64,000 nucleotides of DNA, from NCBI RefSeq assembly GCF_005144865.1, contig NZ_SWFM01000003.1, positions 310,001-374,000 of the forward strand, in the 5' to 3' direction. Every line of letters starts with the position of its first letter. Within the stretch, counting starts at the first letter, position 1. A program made the translations under genes and the position numbers. Positions 25,943 to 34,068 of the stretch are shown here, in pieces. Origin of the DNA: Guptibacillus hwajinpoensis (lineage in GTDB: Bacteria > Bacillota > Bacilli > Bacillales > Guptibacillaceae). The notes under the pieces are model-generated. The model was not told the DNA's origin. It saw nothing but the letters and a program-made list of their open reading frames with translations, and did not search any database.

Positions 25943-26971
25943 CTAAATGGATTGTAAGTAATAAAACATTGGCAATAAAATAGACATAAACATCAGCATT
26001 ACGACGAGGCCGACACCAACAAAGCTAACGGGTTGGAGAATGACAAATCCTTTCTTTACTAATTCCTGGAATCTTTCACCTACCACCTCCCCATATAGAA
26101 TTAATTCACTTCCTAGATTCCCACTAGCCTGGCCATGCATGAGGATCTCTTTAAACTCCGGAACATATAATCGACTGTTATCAAATAAAACTTCGAGTCG
26201 CTCCCCTCGCATTAACGACCTTGAGACGCGCTCAGCTTCCTCCTGAAAGAATATAAAATGAGATTGTTTTTTAAGTAACACATATGCTTCAGAAATTGAG
26301 AGACCGCTTTGAAGAAGAAGTCCGAGATGGAGAGAAGTATGGTGCGTGAGGTAAAGGGGAATGAAAAGGTGCGCCAAAGGGAGTTTACTATAGAAGAGCA
26401 TTTTGTTAACTGCCGAAGTTCGCTTATTTTTCATTAATGATGAGAGGTAATACGCGATACAAATAAGAAAAACAATTCCTACAATCGCAGGCATAATTTG
26501 AACGAGCTTCATGAAAATTCTTGATACAAGCGGTAAAGGAACATCGAGGGATTCATACAGTGTATTGAACTGAGGCAATAAGTACTTTCCTACCACGAAT
26601 AACATTATCGCGGTCATCCAGAAGAGAAAGATTGGATAAGCTAAAGTACTTCTAAGCCGCTTTTGCCATTCACTTCTCGTTTTCATTAATTGTCCAGAGG
26701 CTGATATTCCAGTAGCAAAATCTCGTTGCTCAGACATATACAAGTAAGAAAGAATATCAGGTGGGAATTGGAAATCAGACAGCACAGCGTGAAATGAATC
26801 CCCTTCCTTCAGCCTGTTCATGATTGTTTCTATGTTGGTGCGTGTTTGATCATTCTGATATAGCGCATATACTTCAAGTGCCTTCGCAAGAGAATATCCC
26901 TCTTCCAGCATTTTTCCTATGCGGGAGAGAAAATCCGCTTTCCGATCAAGCTTCCAATTGGATCGTTTCAC
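25943..26971 (-). CDS. comGB: Competence pseudopilus assembly membrane protein ComGB
   Basis: This 342-residue GspF/PilC-type platform protein has two cytosolic helical GspF domains (about residues 10-125 and 215-320) and three membrane helices (about 115-137, 165-185 and 313-338). It anchors the ComGA ATPase and the growing pseudopilus. It overlaps comGA by 26 bases and precedes comGC by 14, so the operon is compact. Confidence 0.94.
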   Translation of the reverse strand: MKRSNWKLDRKADFLSRIGKMLEEGYSLAKALEVYALYQNDQTRTNIETIMNRLKEGDSFHAVLSDFQFPPDILSYLYMSEQRDFATGISASGQLMKTRSEWQKRLRSTLAYPIFLFWMTAIMLFVVGKYLLPQFNTLYESLDVPLPLVSRIFMKLVQIMPAIVGIVFLICIAYYLSSLMKNKRTSAVNKMLFYSKLPLAHLFIPLYLTHHTSLHLGLLLQSGLSISEAYVLLKKQSHFIFFQEEAERVSRSLMRGERLEVLFDNSRLYVPEFKEILMHGQASGNLGSELILYGEVVGERFQELVKKGFVILQPVSFVGVGLVVMLMFMSILLPMFYYLQSI

Positions 26972-28028
26972 GATTCCATAACCCCAGTTCTTTTTCTACT
27001 GTTTCTTTTTGAATATAACCAAGTGCATATGCTCGAAGAATTAAATCTTTAATGGTGGATTGACCTGGTATTGATAAGGTCTCAGGCTCGTTGAGAGCTT
27101 TTTGTAGATGCAAACCTGCAAGGATTTCAACAACAGCAAGCTTTCTACGACTCCGTCGCTTTAAGCATTCTAAAGAACAAACCTTACAATAAGGACATTT
27201 TAGAGGCACAAGTCTTTGTGTAGCGACACCCTTTAATGTTTGGGCAATGTAATGGAGAGGAATTCCAAATTCAAGAAGTCTTGGAATGCATTCAAGCGTG
27301 CTACCAGTATGAAGTGTAGAAACGACTAAATGCCCGGTCATACTCGCTCTTATGGCGAGTTGAGCTGTTTGCTCGTCACGTATTTCACCGACAACTAGAA
27401 TATCTGGATCGTGTCTAAGACCTGCTTTAAAGCCTTCGTAATAGGAGAGACCCGCTTTCTCGTTTACTTCCATTTGTATAAAATCAGGATTTCTTTTCTC
27501 AATGGGATCTTCGATTGTGAGGACGCGTCTATGGCGCTTAATGCTTAACGTTTGGAGAAGTGAATACATAGTGGTCGTTTTACCTGATCCCGTTGGACCT
27601 GTAATCATAAAAAGCCCACTGTTGCAACTAACAATTTGGAGGAGTCGATTAGCTGTTGAGGGGTAAAGAAATAGCTCTTTAAAGGTATGGGTTTCATCCT
27701 GTGGAAGAATTCGAACAACGAGACTTTCATGATACGGAGTGGGGATGGTAGACAAACGAAGGTGAAGCTTTCGAGGATAGAGAATCATGTCCATTGCACC
27801 ATTCTGAGGGCGACGCTTTTCACCAATGTCCATGCCACTCAGGAATTTAAAATGTGATAAAAGCTTTTCACACACTGTTAACGGAAGCCACATTGCATCA
27901 TAAAGTCGATGATCGACGCGAAACTGTATGAGCGCTCCCTTTTCTTTCGGATGGAAATGGACATCTGACGCCCCTACCTCCATTGCTTGTTTAATGATCT
28001 CCTGACCTTTTTTTTCAATGTTCAGCAA
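26946..28028 (-). CDS. comGA: Competence pseudopilus ATPase ComGA
   Basis: ComGA is a GspE/PilB-type assembly ATPase of 360 residues. Walker A is GPTGSGKTTTMYSL, the Asp box is ILTIEDPIE-like (VLTIEDPIEKRNPDF), Walker B is ILVVGEIRDEQTA, and the His box is HLVVSTLHTGS. A CPYC...C cluster follows at about residue 260. The start is a TTG at 28028 with AAGGAAGGTG upstream. It is the first gene of the comG operon. A convincing ComK box (two AAAA-N5-TTTT elements) was not found in the 110 bases upstream. Confidence 0.95.
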   Translation of the reverse strand: MLNIEKKGQEIIKQAMEVGASDVHFHPKEKGALIQFRVDHRLYDAMWLPLTVCEKLLSHFKFLSGMDIGEKRRPQNGAMDMILYPRKLHLRLSTIPTPYHESLVVRILPQDETHTFKELFLYPSTANRLLQIVSCNSGLFMITGPTGSGKTTTMYSLLQTLSIKRHRRVLTIEDPIEKRNPDFIQMEVNEKAGLSYYEGFKAGLRHDPDILVVGEIRDEQTAQLAIRASMTGHLVVSTLHTGSTLECIPRLLEFGIPLHYIAQTLKGVATQRLVPLKCPYCKVCSLECLKRRSRRKLAVVEILAGLHLQKALNEPETLSIPGQSTIKDLILRAYALGYIQKETVEKELGLWNRETIQLEA

Positions 28029-28139
28029 TTACACACCTTCCTTCCAGTTCGATTGACGGCAAAATCAGTCAAGATTTTTAAAACCGTAAGAAGAAGGATT
28101 CGCCAGCTACGTGACAATTCCTTCTCATCCTGAAAAAAA

Positions 28140-29006
28140 TTATAATTGAAATGAAGAGAGTTCATTAACTTCTTCAATAAACTGATGGACCACTCTTTTG
28201 AATGTCTGTTCTTCTTCAAGAAATGGATAATGATTACTATTATTGAAAACCGCCAGTTGTGCTCCAGGTACTTCTGCAGCCATCTCTTCTGAAAACACAA
28301 GAGGACACTGGACATCATACTTCCCACACATCACTAATGTTGGTGCGTTCACATGGTGAAGTTGCTTTGTTACGTCAAACTGAAGAATTTCTCTCGCAAA
28401 AAAGTTCATACGAGCTGTTGCCATCTTTTTATGTATAGATTTAGAGAAATAGTTATCATACTGTTCAGGTTTATACAGCGAGAGCTTTGTTCGTGCTTCT
28501 GAAATAAACTTCCGCTTTTTCTCATCAAGTTCTGGGTCTTTCAATGTTTCAATGTAATCTTGCATTAAATGATAGTCGGGATGTTCCTCGTGATAAATAC
28601 ATGCTTCTGAAGATGACCCATATTCTCTTGCTGCTGCTCCGACAGCAATCATTGCTCTAAGCGATGAGGAAGCATGGATACCATATACGCAAGCAAGCAT
28701 TCCTCCTGTAGAATGACCCGCAAATACCCATTGGTTTATTCGTAGTGCTCTTCGAATACTTTCTAGGTCAAAGACTGATTCGATCATAAATAGTTCATGT
28801 GGTGCCCTTGAAACATCTGACCTTCCAGCTTCCCTTAAATTAACTAAATACACCGTATGACTCTCGGAGAAAGTATCCGCAAAGTAATCACCGCTCTCGT
28901 TAAACTCAGAGTACAGATGTGTTACACAGAGAGGTGGTCCATCCCCTTTTGAGAATACTTCAAAAGTACCTCGATCTGTTTCTATGAAGTTCTGATTCCA
29001 TGTCAT
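28140..29006 (-). CDS. Alpha/beta fold hydrolase
   Basis: This is a 288-residue alpha/beta hydrolase. The nucleophile Ser99 is in AGHSTGG, the acid is probably Asp in VMCGKYDVQCP, and the catalytic His is in NSNHYPFLEE near the C-terminus. The cap region (about residues 130-215) is rich in charged helices. The overall pattern resembles proline iminopeptidase/haloperoxidase-type enzymes. The substrate cannot be predicted. It is a single gene between comGA and the tRNA, with no close operon partner, and is not part of the conserved B. subtilis order as far as I recall. Confidence 0.85.
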   Translation of the reverse strand: MTWNQNFIETDRGTFEVFSKGDGPPLCVTHLYSEFNESGDYFADTFSESHTVYLVNLREAGRSDVSRAPHELFMIESVFDLESIRRALRINQWVFAGHSTGGMLACVYGIHASSSLRAMIAVGAAAREYGSSSEACIYHEEHPDYHLMQDYIETLKDPELDEKKRKFISEARTKLSLYKPEQYDNYFSKSIHKKMATARMNFFAREILQFDVTKQLHHVNAPTLVMCGKYDVQCPLVFSEEMAAEVPGAQLAVFNNSNHYPFLEEEQTFKRVVHQFIEEVNELSSFQL

Positions 29007-29346
29007 ATAGCATCACACCCTTCTCACACTTATACTCTCAGAATAACTTATTTCAGATTGATAATCTCGAACTTTCTTTAATCAGTCATCACTTTCTCAT
29101 CACACACAAAAAAGCGACACGCGGAATATTTTCCACATATCGCTGTGACATGGATTATGGTTTATCTTATTCACCAATTCTATAGGACATTCCTTTTAAC
29201 CTAAATTATTGGTAGTTGAATTTATTTATAAGATAAATATTCCACTACCTATACTGAAACACTCTAAATTAAGCTGGTTAGAAAAAAATCGGACCTTTTG
29301 TATAAGATCTTTTTTCATTGATCATACTAACAGGGAAATTAACTCT
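29007..29346. other. Intergenic region before tRNA-Gln
   Basis: There are 340 bases without a convincing gene. It contains the upstream regions of the hydrolase gene (minus) and of tRNA-Gln (plus). A weak promoter-like pair, TTGTAT near 29298 and CATACT near 29323, may drive the tRNA, but spacing is long (about 19). No repeat or structured RNA was recognised. Confidence 0.5.
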
Positions 29347-29421
29347 TGGGCTATGGCCAAGCGGTAAGGCAACGGATTTTGATTCCGTCATGCGCTGGTT
29401 CGAATCCAGCTAGCCCAGCCA
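29347..29421 (+). tRNA. tRNA-Gln (anticodon UUG)
   Basis: A complete cloverleaf is visible: acceptor TGGGCTA pairs with TAGCCCA, the D arm contains GGCCAAGCGGTAAGGC, the anticodon arm is ACGGA-TTTTGAT-TCCGT with anticodon TTG at 29379-29381, and the T arm is GCTGGTTCGAATCCAGC. The discriminator is G and CCA is encoded (29419-29421). It is a single tRNA gene, not in a cluster. Confidence 0.96.
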
Positions 29422-29427
29422 TTTCAT

Positions 29428-29811
29428 TTAGGAAACAACTGCAAGTTTCTTTTTGCGTTGCTTTAAGTTCTGTAAACCAGATTTGTTATATCCAACAATT
29501 AGTTTTTTACCATTTGTTACTATAGGTCGTCTAAGTAATTTCGGTTCATTATGCATTAGTTCTAACATTTCAGATAGAGTTAGATCTTCAATTTCAATAT
29601 CAAGCCCTTTAAATGAACTACTTCTTCTAGCGAGGATCTCTTCAATACCTTCAGTAGACAAGGTAATAATTTCTTTCAGTTCTTCGATTGATGGAGTGTC
29701 TTTAAATAAATGACGTTCTTCAAAATCCACACCATTTTCTTTCAACCACGCTTTTGTCTTACGACACGATGTGCAACTTGGGTACGTATAAAATAATAAT
29801 TTATCTTCCAT
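29428..29811 (-). CDS. mgsR: Spx/MgsR family stress regulator
   Basis: This is a 127-residue ArsC/Spx-type protein. The CTSC redox pair is near the N-terminus (YPSCTSCRKTKAWLKENG), and LLRRPIVTNGKKLIVGYN is typical of MgsR (YqgZ). MgsR acts with RNA polymerase to modulate a subset of SigB stress genes under a thiol switch. The gene ends six bases from tRNA-Gln on the opposite strand, so they converge. A sequence closely matching a SigB promoter lies 43 bases upstream, agreeing with SigB control of mgsR in B. subtilis. The alternative, plain Spx, is less likely given the synteny. Confidence 0.92.
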   Translation of the reverse strand: MEDKLLFYTYPSCTSCRKTKAWLKENGVDFEERHLFKDTPSIEELKEIITLSTEGIEEILARRSSSFKGLDIEIEDLTLSEMLELMHNEPKLLRRPIVTNGKKLIVGYNKSGLQNLKQRKKKLAVVS

Positions 29812-29853
29812 TTTAATTCCTCCCGATTTCGTTTTTCCGTTGATGATTAATAT

Positions 29854-29879
29854 TTACCCACATTATACAACAGTTAAAC
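29854..29879 (-). promoter_or_regulatory. SigB-type promoter of mgsR
   Basis: On the minus strand GTTTAA (29874-29879), 14 bases, then GGGTAA (29854-29859) matches the SigB consensus GTTTAA-N12-15-GGGTAT in all but the last position. A TATAAT is embedded in the spacer and could give an overlapping SigA promoter (TTGTAC, 19-base spacing, weaker). Confidence 0.72.
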
Positions 29880-29990
29880 AAATATTGTACAAGAAAAAGA
29901 TTTGTATTTTTGTGAACGATTTGGGATAATAAATTGGAACCCTTTTCAAGGTTAATTAATGAAAGACACGATTTTGCCATAAGACTAGCA

Positions 29991-30020
29991 TTTACTTTTT
30001 GACAGGAACTCATATATAAT
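29991..30020 (+). promoter_or_regulatory. SigA promoter of yqgY
   Basis: TTTACT (29991-29996), an 18-base spacer and a perfect TATAAT (30015-30020) stand 43 bases upstream of the yqgY ATG. A TTGACA at 29999 is too close to this -10 to be its partner. Confidence 0.65.
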
Positions 30021-30062
30021 ACGATATGTATGGGGAATGAACGAGCAAGGGAGGAACTTTTT

Positions 30063-30308
30063 ATGCCTAGAATGTACCGAGTTTTAGCTTTCTGGACCGG
30101 CATTTTCTCACTAATGGGCTTTGTCGGTGGGATGCCAGTATTAGGATTGCTGTTCCTTGGCCAGGCCGGCATGTTTTTAGCGTTAAGTTACTTAAACTTA
30201 ACAGAACGTACTTATTTGTATATTTTTGGTGTATACTTAACATTATTTATGGTCGGGTTTTCATACTGGTCTGTGTTCATGATGACACCTGGCTCAGGTG
30301 GACATTAA
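30063..30308 (+). CDS. yqgY: DUF2626 family membrane protein YqgY
   Basis: This is an 81-residue protein with three hydrophobic helices (about residues 5-27, 27-46 and 50-75) and a Gly/His tail (GSGGH). It fits YqgY (DUF2626), a small Bacillus membrane protein of unknown function encoded next to mgsR/yqgZ. The ATG at 30063 is preceded by GGGAGGAAC. It is a single gene with its own promoter, closed by a strong terminator. Confidence 0.88.
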   Translation: MPRMYRVLAFWTGIFSLMGFVGGMPVLGLLFLGQAGMFLALSYLNLTERTYLYIFGVYLTLFMVGFSYWSVFMMTPGSGGH

Positions 30309-30312
30309 TTAG

Positions 30313-30356
30313 AACATTAAAAAGACGATGCTTAGCGGCATCGTCTTTTTAATGTT
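30313..30356. terminator. Bidirectional terminator between yqgY and the methyltransferase
   Basis: A perfect 19-bp stem (30313-30331 with 30338-30356, six-base loop) with T runs within the arms on both strands. The stop codon of the convergent minus-strand gene lies in one arm. Confidence 0.93.
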
Positions 30357-31431
30357 TATTTTTCTCTTGCACCATAACATGAAATTGGTTGGATTCTGCA
30401 AGCCATCTTACCGCTCGATTCTGTTTCTGTTCAAGTGAAAATGGCTTATCAGGATTTGGCTTTATGAGATAATCCCACAGACCATTTTTTGAAAGAAACG
30501 TTCCCTGTGGTTCACAAGAAATCCAGTTAACCCCATGTTGTTCTCCAACCTTTCGAACAGTGTCGATTGGAATGTGCGTTGTTAAGTCCATCTGACCAGG
30601 ATATCGAAGTGCATCAGTGATAAGCTGATGATTGTGATAGCCACGCAAGCTCCCTCTCCTTCTAGCAGGATCTTTCCATTCTACATCTGAATAACCATAA
30701 TCAATGGTATAGATTTTCCCACTCGATAACCACTTACAAGTGCGGTGCAACCAGTCCGTCATTTTTAAAGGCACTTCAAAACGTTGATTACGAGAGATTG
30801 GATATCCATATTGCTTCATCCATGTTCCTGTTTCTACGTCTGTACATGGTTTGTAAACCTCTATAAGCTTATTTTCATCATCAAGACCGACGCATACTTC
30901 CAATAATTCACCTTCATATTGTTCTAATACTCTAACAGGGAAAGCATCTAACAATTCATTTGAGAAAATAAGACCATTTAACTTTGGCATTTCCTCTTGA
31001 AGATCCGTAAGAGAAGAAAAAATTCTTATATTAGCTGAATCTGCTCGTTCCTTAATTAATCTTTGATGATACGGGCTTGATTCAATAACATAATAAGTGA
31101 GCTTTCTATATAACAAGGCATCAATTTTCTTAACTTCTTTAAGAAAACTTTGTATGAATCTTCCGTCTCCTGATCCAACATCAACAATCACGGGGTCCAT
31201 TAGGTTGTTTGAAAAATCCTTACAAATTACACTTGCCATAACACGTGCAAATACGTCATGAACTGTTGTAGACGTGTAAAAGTCACCGTTACGCCCTACT
31301 TTTTGCTTATCAATACGATAGTACCCAAATCGTTCGTGATATAAAGCTAATGACATGTACTTTTCATAAGTTATCGAATTATCGACACTATGCCTAATCT
31401 CGCTCCTTATAATTTCTAGAAGGTCCTTCAC
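30349..31431 (-). CDS. SAM-dependent methyltransferase, MidA/NDUFAF7-like (COG1565)
   Basis: This is a 360-residue class I methyltransferase of the family related to mitochondrial MidA/NDUFAF7. The SAM loop is VIVDVGSGDGRF (about residues 80-91), and the N-terminal FYTSTTVHDVFARVMA and FSNELLDAFPVRV (with the conserved acidic NELLDA) are family hallmarks. In mitochondria the homologue methylates an arginine of complex I. The bacterial substrate is unknown. The start is GTG immediately after the yqgX stop with a weak ribosome binding site, so it is likely coupled to yqgX. Confidence 0.88.
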   Translation of the reverse strand: MKDLLEIIRSEIRHSVDNSITYEKYMSLALYHERFGYYRIDKQKVGRNGDFYTSTTVHDVFARVMASVICKDFSNNLMDPVIVDVGSGDGRFIQSFLKEVKKIDALLYRKLTYYVIESSPYHQRLIKERADSANIRIFSSLTDLQEEMPKLNGLIFSNELLDAFPVRVLEQYEGELLEVCVGLDDENKLIEVYKPCTDVETGTWMKQYGYPISRNQRFEVPLKMTDWLHRTCKWLSSGKIYTIDYGYSDVEWKDPARRRGSLRGYHNHQLITDALRYPGQMDLTTHIPIDTVRKVGEQHGVNWISCEPQGTFLSKNGLWDYLIKPNPDKPFSLEQKQNRAVRWLAESNQFHVMVQEKNKH

Positions 31432-32073
31432 TTATAAAGAGAACCCATTAAGGAACGGATTTCCCACCATTTCCTGTTCAATTGTTGTGACAGGTCCATG
31501 TCCAGATGCGACAATCGTTTGCTCAGGTAGTTCAAGAAGGCGAGTATGTATACTTTCTAGCAGCTGTTTCTGATTTCCACCTGGAAGATCAGTTCGACCA
31601 ATACTTCCTGCGAATAAAGCATCTCCAGAGAATACTATATTTGATTCTTTAAAATAGAATGAGACACTACCAGGAGAATGGCCAGGGGTCTGTAGGACTT
31701 GAAACGTAAATGAACCGATTGTCATTTCGCCTTCATGATCAATGAGATGATCTGCGGGTTTCCCTTCAATATTCTCAACAGCAGGAAATAGCTTCGAACC
31801 GTTTAATGATGCATCTGACAGCCACTTCTCTTCATATTGGTGGACATAAACTGGAATTTGGTATGTCTCTCGCATTAAATCAACAGCACCAATGTGATCA
31901 AAATGGGCATGTGTTAAGAGAATAGCTATAGGTTTTAACTCTAACTTTTCGATTTTCCGCTTTATTCTGCCTCCTTCTGCACCAGGATCAATTAGTAGTG
32001 CTTCGTTCTTATCATTCCACAGCAATCCAGCATTCGCTTGTACAGGACCGACAGGCATTTGCTTCCATTCCAT
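31432..32073 (-). CDS. yqgX: Metallo-beta-lactamase fold hydrolase YqgX
   Basis: This is a 213-residue glyoxalase II-type metal hydrolase. The metal motif is THAHFDHIGA, with further ligands in QTPGHSPGS and FSGDALFAGSIGRTDLPGG, and a final His in VASGHGPVT. It likely hydrolyses a thioester (possibly a bacillithiol adduct). The substrate is not proven by sequence. The ATG at 32073 lies nine bases after GGAGG. The in-frame TTG at 32079 is too close to it. It forms an operon with the methyltransferase. Confidence 0.9.
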   Translation of the reverse strand: MEWKQMPVGPVQANAGLLWNDKNEALLIDPGAEGGRIKRKIEKLELKPIAILLTHAHFDHIGAVDLMRETYQIPVYVHQYEEKWLSDASLNGSKLFPAVENIEGKPADHLIDHEGEMTIGSFTFQVLQTPGHSPGSVSFYFKESNIVFSGDALFAGSIGRTDLPGGNQKQLLESIHTRLLELPEQTIVASGHGPVTTIEQEMVGNPFLNGFSL

Positions 32074-32150
32074 TGTCAATCGCCTCCATTGAAAGATTAT
32101 GGTTCTTATTCTACACTATACAAAAGGTTGTACAAAAGGAGATGTTCGGA

Positions 32151-32627
32151 ATGAACCCCGTTTACGGAGTTGAAATGAAACCACCTAAAGGGAAGTTACC
32201 TGGATTTACAGCGCAACTTGTTAAAAAAACAGCTGAACTGGCAACAGTGATTGACCGCGATAAACAACTTGTTATTATTTCGAATAAGCAAGAAGCACGT
32301 GCTCTTAAAGATTACTATATCTCCAAAGGCGTATATGAAGAATGCTATACACTCCTTCCCCTTTCAAAAGTTGCCACACCTACTGCCATTTTCACAGATT
32401 ATGGTTTCATATCTCAGAATCATGACTATTACCTCTACAATAATATGGTGACAAGTTTTAGCATAAAACAAGGAGAAGAAGAGGAAATTAAAATGGCTAA
32501 GCTTCAGTTTGAAGAACATTTAATTGCCCAAGATCAAAATATTTTCTATATTGATCAAAGTTACATTGAATTAGTAGAGGGAATTGCTCGAGCATATGGC
32601 ATTCAACTTAAATTTATGGTCGAATAA
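32151..32627 (+). CDS. Hypothetical protein, family not recognised
   Basis: This is a 158-residue soluble protein with no signal peptide or membrane helix. It is moderately acidic and has no motif that I can assign. Visible features are MKPPKGKLPGFTAQLVKK near the start, a central Ile/Val-rich segment (KQLVIISNKQEARALKDYY) suggestive of an alpha/beta fold, and a Tyr-rich stretch (HDYYLYNNMV). The ATG at 32151 lies nine bases after AAAGGAG. An earlier ATG at 32142 abuts the same site. It is transcribed divergently from yqgX. Codon use is like that of its neighbours. The ribosome binding site and length argue for a real gene. Confidence 0.7.
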   Translation: MNPVYGVEMKPPKGKLPGFTAQLVKKTAELATVIDRDKQLVIISNKQEARALKDYYISKGVYEECYTLLPLSKVATPTAIFTDYGFISQNHDYYLYNNMVTSFSIKQGEEEEIKMAKLQFEEHLIAQDQNIFYIDQSYIELVEGIARAYGIQLKFMVE

Positions 32628-32773
32628 CACCTCGACAAACGAAAAGAAAACGGTTAAAATAAGAAAGGACTTATAGTACATACCCTTCAAGTTAAAAAAT
32701 TTCAGATTTAACCATGCCATAGCATATTTCCGGGTATACTGATTAAGAGTGCATGGATAGGGAGGTATTCCGA

Positions 32774-32959
32774 ATGGGTTTAGCCATTATTTTTGCAATC
32801 GTTACAATTTTTTGCGTATGGGGCGTATTCCGCTCACTTCGTGAAAAGAACTTTATGGGTCTTGCCTTTGCAGGACTAACGGTTCTAGTCTTTGGAGCTT
32901 TCACTGTTGCTACAATGATCGATATTCTTTTCGGATCTGGGGGCGGCGGAGGCCACTAA
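32774..32959 (+). CDS. yqgW: DUF2759 family small membrane protein YqgW
   Basis: This is a 61-residue protein with two hydrophobic helices (about residues 2-19 and 29-52) separated by a charged turn (RSLREKN), and a GSGGGGGH tail. It fits YqgW (DUF2759), of unknown function. The ATG at 32774 follows GGGAGGTATTCCGA. A TATACT at 32735-32740 may be the -10 of its promoter, but the -35 is poor. It ends in a shared terminator with yqgV. Confidence 0.85.
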   Translation: MGLAIIFAIVTIFCVWGVFRSLREKNFMGLAFAGLTVLVFGAFTVATMIDILFGSGGGGGH

Positions 32960-32990
32960 AAAAAACAGCCATTAAGGCTGTTTTTTTTAT
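32958..32990. terminator. Bidirectional terminator between yqgW and yqgV
   Basis: AAAACAGCC / GGCTGTTTT (32962-32970 and 32976-32984) with a five-base loop and T runs on both strands. The yqgV stop overlaps its edge. Confidence 0.92.
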
Positions 32991-33292
32991 GTTAAATGTT
33001 TTTTTACAGAATTAAGTTTATCATCCATCTTCACTTTCTTATCACGTCGATCGTCAATTCGGATGTTCGTTGCAACACGCTCAATTCCAGCTTGAAATGG
33101 CGCTTCATGTATAGCTTGTACTACCTCTAGAAGATCTTGTAAATCTCCTTCAATGAGTGTACTCATTGGTGTTAAACGATATGAAATTCGATCGGTGTAA
33201 GAATCAAGTATTTTCTGTACATCTGCTACATACTTACTAACACTCGGACTTTCTGTGCCAATCGGAATTACTGTAACGTCTACAATTGCCAT
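32987..33292 (-). CDS. yqgV: MTH1187/YqgV family thiamine-binding protein
   Basis: This is a 101-residue single-domain protein of the MTH1187/YqgV (DUF77) family, ferredoxin-like, members of which bind thiamine-like ligands. It opens MAIVDVTVIPIGTESPSVSKYV and contains YRLTPMSTLIEGDLQDLLEVV, the hallmark segment. Its ATG overlaps the stop of the upstream ABC permease gene, so it is the third gene of a fetA-fetB-yqgV operon. The coupling to a transporter, together with the nearby thiamine operon, suggests a ligand-related partnership (inference). Confidence 0.9.
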   Translation of the reverse strand: MAIVDVTVIPIGTESPSVSKYVADVQKILDSYTDRISYRLTPMSTLIEGDLQDLLEVVQAIHEAPFQAGIERVATNIRIDDRRDKKVKMDDKLNSVKKHLT

Positions 33293-34065
33293 TAGTCATT
33301 CCCTCCTTCAATCGTTTGTAACTGCATATTCTTATTAAAGAAAAAGCGATAAGTAACAAGTGATATGATCATCGCACATATAGAAACTGTTGAAAAGACA
33401 CTAATGGATATCACAATTTGATATCGGATCGCTTGAATAGGCGAAGCACCCCCAAGAATTAACCCAGTCATCATACCAGGGAGTTGAACAAGTCCTATCG
33501 TTTTCAACCTATCTACATTTGGTATCATCGCTGCTCGAATCGTCTTTCGTATAATCATTTGTGACGCTTGAGAAGCATTAGCTCCAAGTGACAACGCAGC
33601 AAGAACCTTACCTTGATTACTTTGAAACTCATTCTTCATTCGTTCAAATGCTAGTCCTGCGGCTACCATGCTATTTCCAATAATCATCCCACTCATAGGG
33701 ATAACCTGTTCAGAACGAAACGGGATGATATCAAATACAATCCATAGTGAAAGAACAAAAACCTCAATTAAAATTAATGAACTTAATGACAAAAGAAATG
33801 CATATGGAATGCCTTTCCCTCTCCTGCTAGCCTGCAATGAAGCAATCACTAACATAACAGCTACCCACAATCCTATTCCCTGCCAATCAGGTATGGAAAA
33901 CAGGAAAGTCAGAATATAGCCTATCAAAAATAGTTGAATTACACCACGAAGCGACGACCAGATGGCCGATTTACCAATTCCAAGTGAATATAGATAAGAA
34001 AGGGATACGGGTATCATGACAAAAAGAATCATCGTTAACAGCGATAGGTTGGATATATTTGTCAT
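33292..34065 (-). CDS. fetB: ABC transporter permease, FetB family
   Basis: This is a 257-residue UPF0014/FetB-type permease with about seven hydrophobic helices. The conserved segment LSLGANASQASQMIIRKTIRAAMIP and the following LPGMMTGLILGGASPIQAIRYQ are diagnostic of the FetB/STAR2 family. E. coli FetAB exports iron; plant STAR1/STAR2 handles UDP-glucose. The Bacillus substrate is therefore uncertain. The gene follows fetA by four bases and overlaps yqgV. Confidence 0.88.
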   Translation of the reverse strand: MTNISNLSLLTMILFVMIPVSLSYLYSLGIGKSAIWSSLRGVIQLFLIGYILTFLFSIPDWQGIGLWVAVMLVIASLQASRRGKGIPYAFLLSLSSLILIEVFVLSLWIVFDIIPFRSEQVIPMSGMIIGNSMVAAGLAFERMKNEFQSNQGKVLAALSLGANASQASQMIIRKTIRAAMIPNVDRLKTIGLVQLPGMMTGLILGGASPIQAIRYQIVISISVFSTVSICAMIISLVTYRFFFNKNMQLQTIEGGND

Positions 34066-34068
34066 ACG

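Noticed and set aside
28029..28140. ComK box (K-box) upstream of comGA
   Set aside because: AAAA and TTTT runs exist (for example CAAAATCAGTCAAGATTTTT) but not with the required five-base spacing in a pair of boxes.
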